Part shown: piece by piece, positions 24,750 through 34,413 of the stretch | How positions within the stretch are numbered: the stretch's first letter is position 1 | Layout: every line of letters starts with the position of its first letter | Assembly: GCF_900547735.1 (NCBI RefSeq) | Contig: NZ_URHZ01000021.1 | Coordinates: 1-64,000, forward strand | Length of the DNA: 64,000 bases | Direction of reading: 5' to 3' | From: an uncultured Clostridium sp. | GTDB lineage: Bacteria > Bacillota > Clostridia > Lachnospirales > Lachnospiraceae | Notes under the pieces: model-generated | Databases searched by the model: none | What the model saw: the letters and a program-made list of their open reading frames with translations, nothing else | What the model was told of the DNA's origin: nothing | Position numbers and translations under genes: made by a program

Positions 24750-25826
24750 TCACTGTTTTTCTCCCTCATTCGCCTCCTCGACAATCAGCTCATCCACAGG
24801 AAGCTCCTCTGCAAAGGATACCTGCAGAACCGACTGGGGCCAGTTGAGCCCTGTTCTGGCATGTCTGCCCTTCACCCGGGCGGTCTGTTCCAGCAGTTTT
24901 AACAGTTCAGACAATACGTCCCGTGTCAAATATCCGCCGCGCCAGTGGAATATCAGTGGTTTTCCTTTCCGTATCGCCTGAATTGCCCGTTTTTCCACAT
25001 CTTCAGTCTTCGTGAAAGAGAGTTTCTTCTCTTTGTAGTAGAATTTATCACCATCATTGCATTGCGGGATTGCGTAAATCACCGGTTCATGATCCCGGAA
25101 AATCTGTTTATCGTCCAGGTTAAAATAATCATACCGGATCACGTCACCTGACCCCAGGGTATTGTCAAACGTGGCATCCAAATGATAATACGTTCCGCCC
25201 ATTTTAATGATATTCCATGCATGGCGGTACTTAATGTTTTTATCCGGATTGGAGTCCGAGATTGCAATAATGCACCATATGCCCAACGCATCACACAAAA
25301 TTTTAACCGTCTTTGCAATTCCCTCACAGACCCCGACTCCCTGTCCAAGAGGGCCGATTATTTCATGGGAATATGGCTTCTTCAACTTATCATAATGGAC
25401 ATTGTTACAGATGAAATCATGAATGTACTGCTCTTTATCACGCTCTGCCAAAGACTGGGCCGGCCGGCTGAGTTTTTCCACCCTGGCCCTCATTGCTTTC
25501 TGGTGTTCTTTGATTTTTCCTTTATCAAATAAATATTCCGGAATCATCTCCACATTGCCGGAATCCGGAAAAAAACGGTAGTGAAAACCCACCGCATAAA
25601 AAATCTCCGGGCAGTCCAGACGCAGTTTGAAAAATATATCGCTCAACTCGTGATTTTCCAGACGCGGCACCGGAAAGGACGGCGCCAGGTCGATGAGTCC
25701 GGTCTTCATGGCGTGGTAGGCCATTCGCTGTGGTTTGTTCATTTGGTTGTAGTAGTATGGTTCCATAGGGTGTCTCCATGTTTGTATATTTTTTATCGTT
25801 TGCATGTTTCCGGGCTTCTTTATCAT
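24750..25826 (-). CDS. Transglutaminase-like (papain-fold) protein
   Basis: About 358 residues. Transglutaminase-like core with Cys in GVGVCEGIAKTVKIL, His in YRHAWNII and Asp in YHLDATFDNT. The N-terminal ~90 residues contain YYYNQMNKPQRMAYHAM, typical of clostridial proteins of this group. No signal peptide is seen, so it is probably cytoplasmic. A GTG at 25,829 shares a base with the helicase stop (ATG at 25,826), so it is coupled to the helicase gene. Confidence 0.82.
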   Translation of the reverse strand: MIKKPGNMQTIKNIQTWRHPMEPYYYNQMNKPQRMAYHAMKTGLIDLAPSFPVPRLENHELSDIFFKLRLDCPEIFYAVGFHYRFFPDSGNVEMIPEYLFDKGKIKEHQKAMRARVEKLSRPAQSLAERDKEQYIHDFICNNVHYDKLKKPYSHEIIGPLGQGVGVCEGIAKTVKILCDALGIWCIIAISDSNPDKNIKYRHAWNIIKMGGTYYHLDATFDNTLGSGDVIRYDYFNLDDKQIFRDHEPVIYAIPQCNDGDKFYYKEKKLSFTKTEDVEKRAIQAIRKGKPLIFHWRGGYLTRDVLSELLKLLEQTARVKGRHARTGLNWPQSVLQVSFAEELPVDELIVEEANEGEKQ

Positions 25827-25828
25827 CA

Positions 25829-28315
25829 CTATCTGTCTTTTGAGTGAGTAATTTTTCTGGTATACCGGCAGCCTGTTTTTCTATAGCCCGTGCAGCCATA
25901 GAAAGCTCCGAATTGCCCGTTGCGTAGTTTTAATGGTGCACCGCATAGAGGGCAAAGCAACGCCGCTTTCTGCAGTTCCGACTGATAAATACTTTTAAGT
26001 TCCTCCGCGAAAGGAGATATGTTGTTATCGGCTGTCACCAGATATACCTTTTTTCTGGCTCGGGTTATAGCCACATAAAACAGACGGCGCTCTTCTGCAT
26101 CAGGGTACATATCCGCCTGTTCCAGCAGCATATCTACCAGCGGGGGATTTTCTATCTTACTTGGAAATCCCATATTCCTTGATTTGTTATTAATAATAAA
26201 CACATAATCGGCTTGGAGACCCTTCGATTTATGGGCAGTATAAAATGTCATTTTTAAGTCGGGCCTTGAAAGAAGCATTATTTTCAATACTTTTTCTGTA
26301 TTATCATAAGCGGTTCTAAGGCGCGGCTCATCCTTGAGATAAACCGAATCAAACTGATACCTGCCGATAAAATACACGCTGCTCCCCGCAGGAAGATTTT
26401 CAAGTTCATTCACCATAAATTGTATTGCCCATTTATCCGTAAAGCCTTGAATTATTTCCAGGACATACTGCTCCGCGTCCTCATGGGCATGGATCGTTTT
26501 TTTCATTTGATTAGGATTCTTCATGACAAACCGGCCGGATATATCGATAAGACGCTGGGAAAAACGATATGTTGTTTCGATCCTGCTGATTTCCGCATCA
26601 CCCCAATACTTTGAAAAATCAAGGATATAGCCTATGTCACTGCCTGCAAACCGGTAAATACTCTGCCAGTCATCCCCCACGCAGAACAGTGAATAATAAC
26701 GGTCCGTGCGCATAGCCTGCAATAAACGGTACTGCGCTCCGGAAATATCCTGATACTCGTCAATAATAACGTATTTATATGGATGGTGATATTCACCCGC
26801 TATAATATGATCAGCGGCGAGATTTATCATATCATTAAAATCGATGGCTCCTCTGTCGGACAGCATCTTCTCATAAGCTTCATAGATAGGATCAAAAAGC
26901 TTTACGATTACCTGTTGTCCTCTGTGAAATGGAGATGAGCAAAGTTCCATCAATGCCGGATATGACAGGCGGCGGTTTTTGGTTAGTACCAAAACGGTCT
27001 GAAGAAGCTCCGCAAGACCATCTAATCTATTTTTTCTTTCCGCCTTCATGTCGGCAAAAATCTGTTCCGCCGGGACCTCCTCCAGGACGACTCCATGTTT
27101 CTGCAAACTGATGTAAAGCCGGTCTAACATCACACCGTCAAATTTTTCATAGGCATAACATTCAATCAATACCGTATCATTTTCTTTGTGCAGCTTTTTT
27201 TTCCAGGCAATACTTTCCCTATATGTATCTGATGCGCTTTTTCCGTCGCGCCCTGAAAAGTAGGGTGGAACCTCCCCCTGTGCATTTATCCCATAATATT
27301 CAATGTAAATACCATAATCCGTCAGAAAAAAATCAGGATAATACTGGTCATATTGTTCAGTACGGGTATCTGTCGGATAGGGTTCCTCGTACTTATATTT
27401 AATACCATACTGAGTCAGGAAATTAGCAATCTCCATTTCACCATAGCTCTTAACCGTTTCACCTTTGATTGTGATTGGAGGATTCGTCTCCAGGTATTCC
27501 CTGTATGAACTTTCCGAGTCAAACTCAAACTCCGACTTCTGGTTAATACGGTGAAAAAGCAAGTAACTCGTAAACAATGCTGCATATCCCGGGTCTTTCA
27601 GGCATACCTCAATCCGGCCGCGTATGAATTTACAGGGATCGTCGTTATAGATAACGGGAGCTTTTCCTTCACTCTCCCGGATAATCTGTAACCCGAGTTT
27701 GTGAAATGTCCCTGCCTGTATAGTTTGTCCGGTTTCCTTCGTAAGCCTGTCTCTCATCTCGTTTGCAGATGCACTGGTAAAAGACAAAACAAGAATTTCA
27801 TCAGGGCCGCATGCCTCAGTTGAAAGAAGATATTTTATTTTTCCTAAAATGGCAGTAGTTTTTCCGGTTCCTGCACCGGCGGCAACCAGGTGATTTGGAG
27901 CATCTTTTACAATACATTCCATTTGCTGACGATCCAGCGGACGGCCTTCAATACTCCCAATACGCTTAAATGCATCTGCTGTCTTCTCTTCCAGGTATTT
28001 CCGGTTATGCTGTTCAATATCCTGCGGCAAAGCAGACAAAACATGGTTTAATTCCTGAATGCCTCTTTGCAGTTCCTGACAGCAAGGCGATTTTTGCAGT
28101 CTTCGGCTAATCTTTCCATAACGGTTCTTAACTCTGAGCCATTCAACTTTTAGCCGGTTGTAGCTGTATTCATAAATATATTTATCCTGATTTGAGAGTA
28201 AATGATTTATGCCGCGGACGGCATCGGTTACTTCATTAACAGCAGAGCGGCATTCCGAATCGCGTTCTTCTCTTTTACGGTTTTGATATTCAAAAAACTT
28301 GTCGAACAGTCCCAT
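25829..28315 (-). CDS. UvrD/Rep-family superfamily 1 helicase with C-terminal zinc finger
   Basis: About 828 residues (start MGLFDKFFEYQ, SD AAGGA 7 nt away; an ATG at 28,339 adds eight). Walker A GAGTGKTTAILGKI, Walker B VIIDEYQDIS, motif III DDWQSIYRFAGSD, motif VI VAITRARKKVYLVTA, and C-terminal C4 finger CPLCGAPLKLRNG..YGCTGYRKTGC. A basic coiled N-terminal ~120 residues and a long insertion between motifs Ia and II resemble helicase IV types. Likely a repair or recombination helicase, here coupled to a transglutaminase-like gene. Confidence 0.9.
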   Translation of the reverse strand: MGLFDKFFEYQNRKREERDSECRSAVNEVTDAVRGINHLLSNQDKYIYEYSYNRLKVEWLRVKNRYGKISRRLQKSPCCQELQRGIQELNHVLSALPQDIEQHNRKYLEEKTADAFKRIGSIEGRPLDRQQMECIVKDAPNHLVAAGAGTGKTTAILGKIKYLLSTEACGPDEILVLSFTSASANEMRDRLTKETGQTIQAGTFHKLGLQIIRESEGKAPVIYNDDPCKFIRGRIEVCLKDPGYAALFTSYLLFHRINQKSEFEFDSESSYREYLETNPPITIKGETVKSYGEMEIANFLTQYGIKYKYEEPYPTDTRTEQYDQYYPDFFLTDYGIYIEYYGINAQGEVPPYFSGRDGKSASDTYRESIAWKKKLHKENDTVLIECYAYEKFDGVMLDRLYISLQKHGVVLEEVPAEQIFADMKAERKNRLDGLAELLQTVLVLTKNRRLSYPALMELCSSPFHRGQQVIVKLFDPIYEAYEKMLSDRGAIDFNDMINLAADHIIAGEYHHPYKYVIIDEYQDISGAQYRLLQAMRTDRYYSLFCVGDDWQSIYRFAGSDIGYILDFSKYWGDAEISRIETTYRFSQRLIDISGRFVMKNPNQMKKTIHAHEDAEQYVLEIIQGFTDKWAIQFMVNELENLPAGSSVYFIGRYQFDSVYLKDEPRLRTAYDNTEKVLKIMLLSRPDLKMTFYTAHKSKGLQADYVFIINNKSRNMGFPSKIENPPLVDMLLEQADMYPDAEERRLFYVAITRARKKVYLVTADNNISPFAEELKSIYQSELQKAALLCPLCGAPLKLRNGQFGAFYGCTGYRKTGCRYTRKITHSKDR

Positions 28316-28532
28316 AAAAAAATCCTTCAACCGGGCCATTATGAAATCTTCCGTTCTTCCTCTCTTAAACGTGCAGAGAAAAAACTCAGCCCTGTCCTTT
28401 CGTTTCTTTTATTTTACCTCTTTTTAACGGAGAGTACAATGAATGGAACTGATTTCTTAATCCCCGTCCGACTCTTATGCTGCTGTTTTCCCCATAGACA
28501 AAAAAACACGCCCCGAGTTCAGACAAAACTAA

Positions 28533-28566
28533 GCCGCCATAGAAAGTTAATATTTTCTATGGCGGC
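28533..28566 (-). terminator. Terminator of the pentose phosphate operon
   Basis: 13-bp arms GCCGCCATAGAAA / TTTCTATGGCGGC immediately after the zwf stop. The T-tract on the minus side is weak (TTAGTTTTG). Confidence 0.7.
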
Positions 28567-28579
28567 TGCAAAAATCCGT

Positions 28580-29971
28580 TTATTCAAACCACGTATGCCC
28601 ATACCTCTCAAGCAGCTCCTCCGCCTCTTTCGGCCCGCTGCCGCCCTGTGCATATTCATACGTCGGCAGTCCCTTATTCCGGTACTGATCCCGCACCTCA
28701 TCCACATACTTCCAACTTGTTTCAACCTGATCCCACTGAGAGAACCAGGAGCGTTCTCCCCGCATGCAGGCGCCGAGCAGACGCTCATAAGCTTCCGGTG
28801 TATTCATCCGGTTTACAAAAGAACAGCTCTGGCAGAAATCCATTTTTGCCTGGATCACTTCCTCGGTTTCTCCCGGTTTTTTAATATTAAACTGGAGATA
28901 GACACCCTCTGTCGGCTGGATTTTAATATTCAGGATATTGGACTCTACTCCTGCTACAGGACTTTTAAAGACGATAGCCACCTGCATTTCACGCTTTCCG
29001 AGTTTTTTCCCGGTACGCACATAAAACGGCATTCCTCTCCATCTGTCATTGTCCACCAGAAGCCGCAGGGCGGCATAAGTCTCTGTGGCCGATTCCTTAT
29101 CTACGGACGGTTCCCCGCGGTATCCTTCGTATTGACCCAGTACCATACTTTCCGATATATCCCCGGGTATGCTAAGTGCCTTCAGCACCTTGATCTGCTC
29201 CTGGTGCATATCCTCCACAGCCAGGGTTCCCGGCTGTTCCATCGCGACAATGGAAAGAATCTGGAACAGGTGGTTCTGCACCATATCCTTAAGGGCGCCG
29301 CTGTGGTCATAATAACCGCCTCTCGTCTCCACGCCGACCTCTTCCATGGCGGAAATCTGAATGCACTCGATATGCTCCGCATCCCAGACGTTGCTGAAAA
29401 TCGGGTTTGCAAAGCGGATAATCTGAATGTTGCGGACCATTTCCTTCCCGAGATAATGGTCAATCCGGTAAATATGATCCGGCCTGAAAAACGATTCCAT
29501 TGCCTCATTGAGTTCGGCCGCCGCCGAAAGACTTTCACCAAACGGCTTTTCAAGCACCACTTTTCCGGCCTCGGCGCCTGCTACTCTTTTCAGTCCGTTT
29601 ACAATTGTTCCAAAAAACCTGGGAGCAACGGCAAAATAGAATATATGGCTTCCGGCTCCCATTTCCCGGTAGAAATTGTCGAGTCCGTCATATGCATTTT
29701 CGTCCGTAAAATCCATCCGGTAATATATAATATTTTCCGCCAGTTTTTGATAGGTCTCTTCTTTAAAACGAAGTCTCGCGAACTTCTCCACCCACTCTTT
29801 CGCCATGTCACGGTATGTTTCACTGGTGTAGTCTCTTCTTCCGATTACCACCACCCGGGAACAAAGCTCCTTGTCTTCGGCCGCCTCTATATTATAAAGA
29901 GCCGGAAGGAGCTTTCTGAAGGTCAAGTCTCCGGTTCCTCCAAAGATTGTAAATACCTGCTCTTTATTCAT
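28580..29971 (-). CDS. zwf: Glucose-6-phosphate 1-dehydrogenase
   Basis: 463 residues from ATG 29,971 (GGAGG 6 nt upstream). The Rossmann motif is TIFGGTGDLTFRKLLPALYN and the active site RIDHYLGKEMVRNIQ. It oxidises glucose-6-phosphate to 6-phosphogluconolactone with NADP. Last gene of the rpiA-pgl-gnd-zwf operon, overlapping the gnd stop by 8 bp. Confidence 0.96.
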   Translation of the reverse strand: MNKEQVFTIFGGTGDLTFRKLLPALYNIEAAEDKELCSRVVVIGRRDYTSETYRDMAKEWVEKFARLRFKEETYQKLAENIIYYRMDFTDENAYDGLDNFYREMGAGSHIFYFAVAPRFFGTIVNGLKRVAGAEAGKVVLEKPFGESLSAAAELNEAMESFFRPDHIYRIDHYLGKEMVRNIQIIRFANPIFSNVWDAEHIECIQISAMEEVGVETRGGYYDHSGALKDMVQNHLFQILSIVAMEQPGTLAVEDMHQEQIKVLKALSIPGDISESMVLGQYEGYRGEPSVDKESATETYAALRLLVDNDRWRGMPFYVRTGKKLGKREMQVAIVFKSPVAGVESNILNIKIQPTEGVYLQFNIKKPGETEEVIQAKMDFCQSCSFVNRMNTPEAYERLLGACMRGERSWFSQWDQVETSWKYVDEVRDQYRNKGLPTYEYAQGGSGPKEAEELLERYGHTWFE

Positions 29972-31379
29972 GCTCGAACCTCCAATCGTGGTGGAAGATG
30001 CCTTCCCTGTCTGTTCTCTCATATGTGTGCGCGCCGAAGCAGTCCCTCTGGGCCTGAATCAGGTTTGCCCCCACCGGTGTTCCACGGAATGCGTCAATAT
30101 AGGCAACCGCCTGGCTCATGGCCGGAACCGGAATTCCGTTCTGGATTCCAGGCCCCAGGATATCTCTCAGGCTTTCCTGGCCCATGTTGATTTTGTCTCT
30201 GAAGAAGGAATCCATCATCAGGTTTTTAAGATCCCTGTTTTTCTCAAATGCTCTTGTAATATCGTCCAGGAACTCAGCCTGTATGATACAGCCCGCCCTG
30301 AAAATGGATGCGATTTTACCGTAGTCCAAATTCCATCCGTACTCCGAGGATGCATGTGAAAGCAGGTCAAACCCCTGTGCATAGGCTGCGATTTTGGCCG
30401 TATAGAGACCTTTTCTCACCTTTTCCTGGAACTTCGCCTTATCGGGTACCAGCCTCTGCTTCGGACTTTCAATCAGTTCTTTTGCTTCTTTTCTTCCTGC
30501 TACCCGGTTCGACATAATTCTGGCATTGCAGGCAGCCGTGATCATGGACACATTCACTCCCTGTTTCAGGGATTCCAGACTGGTCCATCTTCCGGTTCCC
30601 TTCTGTCCCGCGCTGTCTAAAATGTAGTCAACCAGCTCTCCATCCTCAAAATCATCCTTCTCGCCGAAGATTCCTGCCGTAATGCCGATCAGATAGCTTT
30701 TCAGTTCTCCCTCGTTCCACTCGGTAAAGATATCCGCCAGTTCCTGATTGGTAAATCCGCCCGCATATTTGAGCAGCAGATATGCCTCCGCTATCAACTG
30801 CATATCGGCATACTCAATTCCGTTATGGACCATTTTCACATAATGACCGGCGCCATCCGGGCCCATATAGGCACAGCACGGCTCTCCCTGCGCCTTCGCG
30901 GAAATTGCCTCCAGGATTGGCGCAATATGAGCGTACGCCTCTTTCTCTCCGCCCGGCATGATGGATGGGCCGAAACGGGCTCCCATCTCTCCGCCCGAAA
31001 CGCCCGTGCCGAAATAATAGATTCCCTTTTCTTTCAGGCTTTTTTCTCTTCTTCTCGTATCTTCAAAGAATGAATTGCCTCCGTCCAGGATCATGTCGCC
31101 CTCGTCAAGCAGAGGGATAAGCTGGTCTATCACCATATCCACCGGTTTCCCCGCTTTGACCATAATGAGAACTTTGCGCGGCCTTTCCTGGGACTCCACG
31201 AGCTCTTTCAAATCATAAAATGGGATGAAATTTTTGTGTGGATGTTCTTTTATCAGCGTTTCCGTCACTTCTCTGCTGCGGTTGTATCCGCCTACGATAA
31301 ACCCGTGATCCGCCATATTGAGGGCAAGGCTCCTGCCCATAACTGCAAGCCCGATGATTCCTATCTGTGTTGTCTGCAT
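29964..31379 (-). CDS. gnd: 6-phosphogluconate dehydrogenase, decarboxylating
   Basis: 471 residues from ATG 31,379 (AGGAGG 6 nt upstream). GIIGLAVMGRSLALNMADHG binds NADP, with sugar-phosphate and catalytic sequences GGEMGARFGPSIMPGG and GHYVKMVHNGIEYADMQL. It converts 6-phosphogluconate to ribulose-5-phosphate plus CO2 and NADPH. Length matches the family. Confidence 0.97.
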   Translation of the reverse strand: MQTTQIGIIGLAVMGRSLALNMADHGFIVGGYNRSREVTETLIKEHPHKNFIPFYDLKELVESQERPRKVLIMVKAGKPVDMVIDQLIPLLDEGDMILDGGNSFFEDTRRREKSLKEKGIYYFGTGVSGGEMGARFGPSIMPGGEKEAYAHIAPILEAISAKAQGEPCCAYMGPDGAGHYVKMVHNGIEYADMQLIAEAYLLLKYAGGFTNQELADIFTEWNEGELKSYLIGITAGIFGEKDDFEDGELVDYILDSAGQKGTGRWTSLESLKQGVNVSMITAACNARIMSNRVAGRKEAKELIESPKQRLVPDKAKFQEKVRKGLYTAKIAAYAQGFDLLSHASSEYGWNLDYGKIASIFRAGCIIQAEFLDDITRAFEKNRDLKNLMMDSFFRDKINMGQESLRDILGPGIQNGIPVPAMSQAVAYIDAFRGTPVGANLIQAQRDCFGAHTYERTDREGIFHHDWRFEHE

Positions 31380-31416
31380 AAAATACCTCCTGTTGATATT
31401 ATCTATTCTGAATCTG

Positions 31417-32475
31417 TTAACTGGTTTTCTGTCCTTTATTGCCGCCAAGTGTCAGGGATACGCCCTCCGGCATTGAGACGGAATGCAGGGGGATTTTCAG
31501 CAATCCGCTCTCCGCATCTCTTTCCATACTCACGATTCCGCCCTCAAAACGGTTTGCCACTAACAAATATCTTTCATCTTCACTCAGGATAAAATCCCTG
31601 GGATGAACCCCGCCGCAGGAAATATGCTGAATGACGGCTGCCCCGTTTCCGCTTATATTGAAAACGGCCAGAGTGTCGATGCCCCTCACCGAAACATATA
31701 AAAAGCGTTCATCCTTTGTCATTCTGATTGCCGCTGCCGCCGCATTTCCGTTTTTCTCACGCTCCCGTTCCGGCAGGACTGAAACCGTCTGCATCAGGGT
31801 GAATTCGCTGCCATGAACGCGGAATACAAAAAGCTCGTTGCTCCACTCGCTTACCACATAGAACATGGTGTGCCGTCTGTTAAATATCCCATGTCTGGGT
31901 CCGCTGCCCGCCGGGAAAGTGATTTCTCCAGCCGGTGTGTAGTCATGTTCCGTATCAAACAGCCTAATCCTGTTTTGTTCCAGACAGGGAACACAAAGAT
32001 ATGATTCATGTAATAAAATCTGATGGCATCCCGCCTTCTCTCCGTTTTCTATCCGTTTTACCAGGGAAGGCACTCCTTTTTCCAGATGATATACCATTAC
32101 GTTTCCTTCATGATAATTTGCCGTATAGACGTAATCGTCTTGCCAAAGGATATAGCACGGCGTCTGTGTTTCTTCCAGTATTTCCGCCGCATGGCTTACC
32201 TTTCCCTCCATCAGTTCCAGGAAACAGGTGCCTGCTTTCCCCTGCTTTTCGATAGGGAACGCCATGGAACGGCCATTTAAGCAAACCCATTTTGCATTGT
32301 GAGCCTCATAAAACAGCTCCGGCTCCGTGAGCGTGCCGTTTTCACTGTCAAACGTAAAATGATAAATTCCTTTGCTCTCTTCCGAATAATAAGTTCCAAT
32401 ATATCCATCCGTCAGCTTCTTATTTACCGATGTTATTGTTGACGTATTTATCTCTTTTTGTGCATCGTTTGCCAT
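31417..32475 (-). CDS. pgl: 6-phosphogluconolactonase, lactonase (beta-propeller) family
   Basis: 352 residues with repeated beta-propeller blades; it begins YIGTYYSEESKGIYHF and ends with HPRDFILSEDERYLLVANR. This is the YbhE/lactonase-type family, unrelated to the short NagB-like Pgl. It sits 3 bp after the rpiA stop and between rpiA and gnd, which makes hydrolysis of 6-phosphogluconolactone very likely. Confidence 0.9.
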   Translation of the reverse strand: MANDAQKEINTSTITSVNKKLTDGYIGTYYSEESKGIYHFTFDSENGTLTEPELFYEAHNAKWVCLNGRSMAFPIEKQGKAGTCFLELMEGKVSHAAEILEETQTPCYILWQDDYVYTANYHEGNVMVYHLEKGVPSLVKRIENGEKAGCHQILLHESYLCVPCLEQNRIRLFDTEHDYTPAGEITFPAGSGPRHGIFNRRHTMFYVVSEWSNELFVFRVHGSEFTLMQTVSVLPEREREKNGNAAAAAIRMTKDERFLYVSVRGIDTLAVFNISGNGAAVIQHISCGGVHPRDFILSEDERYLLVANRFEGGIVSMERDAESGLLKIPLHSVSMPEGVSLTLGGNKGQKTS

Positions 32476-32478
32476 GTA

Positions 32479-33225
32479 TTATACCTGCTTTCCTGTCATA
32501 TCACACTTCGATTCGTCCCTTGGCTGCTTCCGGCTTTGCCGCTGGTTCACAATCTCTTTTGCGCCCGAATCGGTTCCTACTATGATCCGGCTGCAAACCG
32601 GATTAAAATATCCTGTTTCAAGGACTCCCGGTATCTGTCTTATTTTGTCGGCAGCCGTATGATATGTTATTCCCGGGGGAAATGTTACATCCAGTATATA
32701 ATTGCCGTTATCTGTATCATATATTTTGCCGTTCCGTTCTCTCAGTCTGGCCTTGCCGCCTAATTCCTCTATTCTCTCCGCCGCCCATGTATGAGCAAAT
32801 GGGAGTACCTCTGCGGGAAGAGGGAAACGGCCGAGACGTTCAACCAATTTGCTCTCATCCATTATCCATATTACATCATCCGCTTTATATGCAACGATTT
32901 TTTCTCTCAAAAGCGCTCCGCCTCCGCCTTTTACCGCATAAAAGCTGCCGTCGATTTCATCTACTCCATCAATCGCCAAATCGATATGATCCACTTCCTC
33001 CGGCAAACATACGGAGATACCGCAGGAAATAGCCAGTTCTCTGCTCGATTCGGATGTAACCACCGCGCGGACATTGATTCCTGTCGTTCTAAACGTTCCT
33101 ATCTCCTTTATCAGATAATACACGGTAGAACCGGTTCCTATCCCGAGCGTCATCTTATCGCGGATAAAAGACGCCGCCGCTTTTGCCGCCGTTTGTTTCT
33201 GCTTTTCTCTCGCATCCGTACTCAT
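32479..33225 (-). CDS. rpiA: Ribose-5-phosphate isomerase A
   Basis: 248 residues with RpiA motifs LGIGTGSTVYYLIKEIG, AIDGVDEIDGSFYAVKGGGGALLREKIVA and PFAHTWAAERIEELGG. It interconverts ribulose- and ribose-5-phosphate, completing the branch fed by Zwf, Pgl and Gnd. A slightly long C-terminal tail (KEIVNQRQSRKQPRDESK) is present. Confidence 0.95.
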   Translation of the reverse strand: MSTDAREKQKQTAAKAAASFIRDKMTLGIGTGSTVYYLIKEIGTFRTTGINVRAVVTSESSRELAISCGISVCLPEEVDHIDLAIDGVDEIDGSFYAVKGGGGALLREKIVAYKADDVIWIMDESKLVERLGRFPLPAEVLPFAHTWAAERIEELGGKARLRERNGKIYDTDNGNYILDVTFPPGITYHTAADKIRQIPGVLETGYFNPVCSRIIVGTDSGAKEIVNQRQSRKQPRDESKCDMTGKQV

Positions 33226-33264
33226 ATTGTCACCGCCTTAGATGGATTTGCTGCTCTTTCATAT

Positions 33265-33298
33265 CTGTAATTATAATTGTTACAGTTCTAAAAGTCAA
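33265..33298 (-). promoter_or_regulatory. Promoter and candidate operator of rpiA-pgl-gnd-zwf
   Basis: TTGACT (33,293-33,298), 17 bp, TATAAT (33,270-33,275). An inverted repeat CTGTAA-9 nt-TTACAG (33,265-33,285) overlaps the -10 and part of the spacer, a typical repressor position. The regulator is unknown. Confidence 0.75.
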
Positions 33299-33348
33299 CC
33301 GTTTCTTTAAAGAGATTTTGAAAGGGATTTTGTATGGAACAAAATATT

Positions 33349-33398
33349 AAAAGGCTGGGCAAAACAGATGTCTCTCACCGCTTTCTCCAGCCTCTTTT
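33349..33398. terminator. Orphan terminator-like hairpin in the rpiA / LytTR intergenic region
   Basis: Arms AAGGCTGG / CCAGCCT with CTCTTTT on the plus side and CTTTTAATATT on the minus side. No gene ends here. The rest of 33,299-33,600 has only fragments of a repeat (AACACGCTTCG, 33,570) and no ORF. Confidence 0.45.
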
Positions 33399-33616
33399 CG
33401 TTATTTAGTATGTATTATTTCTAAAACCTTGTTTTCTTATGCTTCTACTTTACATTGACCGAATCTGATATTGCCTCTGATTAACACTTAGTCACACTTC
33501 GTGGGAGATTTGTCTCCGATTGGAACCATCCATTCCGCGTTACTGTTTGCTCCGTGCCCGGTAACACGCTTCGTGGCGCACAGAAACAGCCTCTCTTTTC
33601 CCCGCCTGATAATGGC

Positions 33617-33645
33617 TTGTTCTTTTTTTACGGATCATTTATAAT
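33617..33645 (+). promoter_or_regulatory. Promoter of the LytTR two-component pair
   Basis: TTGTTC (33,617-33,622), a 17-bp T-rich spacer, TATAAT (33,640-33,645), about 50 bp before the response-regulator ATG. Confidence 0.65.
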
Positions 33646-33696
33646 TAGCGTATTAAAAAGAAGTATTATTGCGCCCCCAGAAAGGACCGGATACCC

Positions 33697-34413
33697 ATGA
33701 TTCGTATTGCAATCGTCGAAGATGACAGACATGACGCAGAACTTTTACAGGACTATCTAAAACGCTACGAAAGGGAGAATTCCGTCCATTTTCAGATTAC
33801 CGTATTCACGGACGGTTTAGACATCATCTCTGACTATCGGGCGGAGTATGACATCATTTTGCTGGACATTCAGATGAAGCATTTAGATGGCATGAGCACC
33901 GCCGAAAAAATCAGGAAGCTGGATGAGGACGTGATTTTCATTTTCATCACCTCCACGGTACAATTTGCCGTACAGGGCTACACGGTGGACGCCCTGGGTT
34001 ACGTGCTCAAACCGGTGCCCTACCTTGCATTCTCGCAGATTCTGCACAAGGCGGCGAGACAGATTGAGAAAAAGCAAAACCGTTTTTACCTGACCCTGGA
34101 AACGGACGGCGGACAGCTCCGTCTGGATACGGCGCAGATATATTATATCGAAAGTCAGAAGCACGATATCCTCGTACAGTCGGAGAAAGGCGGTTTCCGG
34201 ACCGCAGGGCCCTTAAAACGCATGGAGGAAATGCTGCTGCCCCTTGGTTTTGCCAAATGCCACAATGCATATCTGGTGAACCTTCTGCACGTCACCGCGC
34301 TCCTTCCTAATGTGGTCCGCCTGTCGAACGGGACGGAACTGCCGGTCAGCCGGGCGCGCAAGAAAATATTTCTGGATTCATTTACCGATTATGTGGGGGG
34401 AATACAGCGATGA
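33697..34413 (+). CDS. LytTR-family response regulator (AgrA/VirR type)
   Basis: 238 residues. The receiver domain has an acidic pair EDDRHD, phospho-acceptor Asp in IILLDIQMKHLDGM, and Lys in VLKPVPY. The C-terminal LytTR DNA-binding domain runs from about residue 140 (IYYIESQKHDILV.., FAKCHNAYLVNLLHV, LPVSRARKK). Its stop overlaps the kinase start (ATGA). Targets unknown; the GH3/GtrA genes downstream are on the other strand. Confidence 0.92.
   Translation: MIRIAIVEDDRHDAELLQDYLKRYERENSVHFQITVFTDGLDIISDYRAEYDIILLDIQMKHLDGMSTAEKIRKLDEDVIFIFITSTVQFAVQGYTVDALGYVLKPVPYLAFSQILHKAARQIEKKQNRFYLTLETDGGQLRLDTAQIYYIESQKHDILVQSEKGGFRTAGPLKRMEEMLLPLGFAKCHNAYLVNLLHVTALLPNVVRLSNGTELPVSRARKKIFLDSFTDYVGGIQR

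Noticed and set aside
28202..30190. 662-codon plus-strand frame across zwf
   Set aside because: Antisense shadow of zwf and gnd; composition rich in Cys, His and Arg with no domain.
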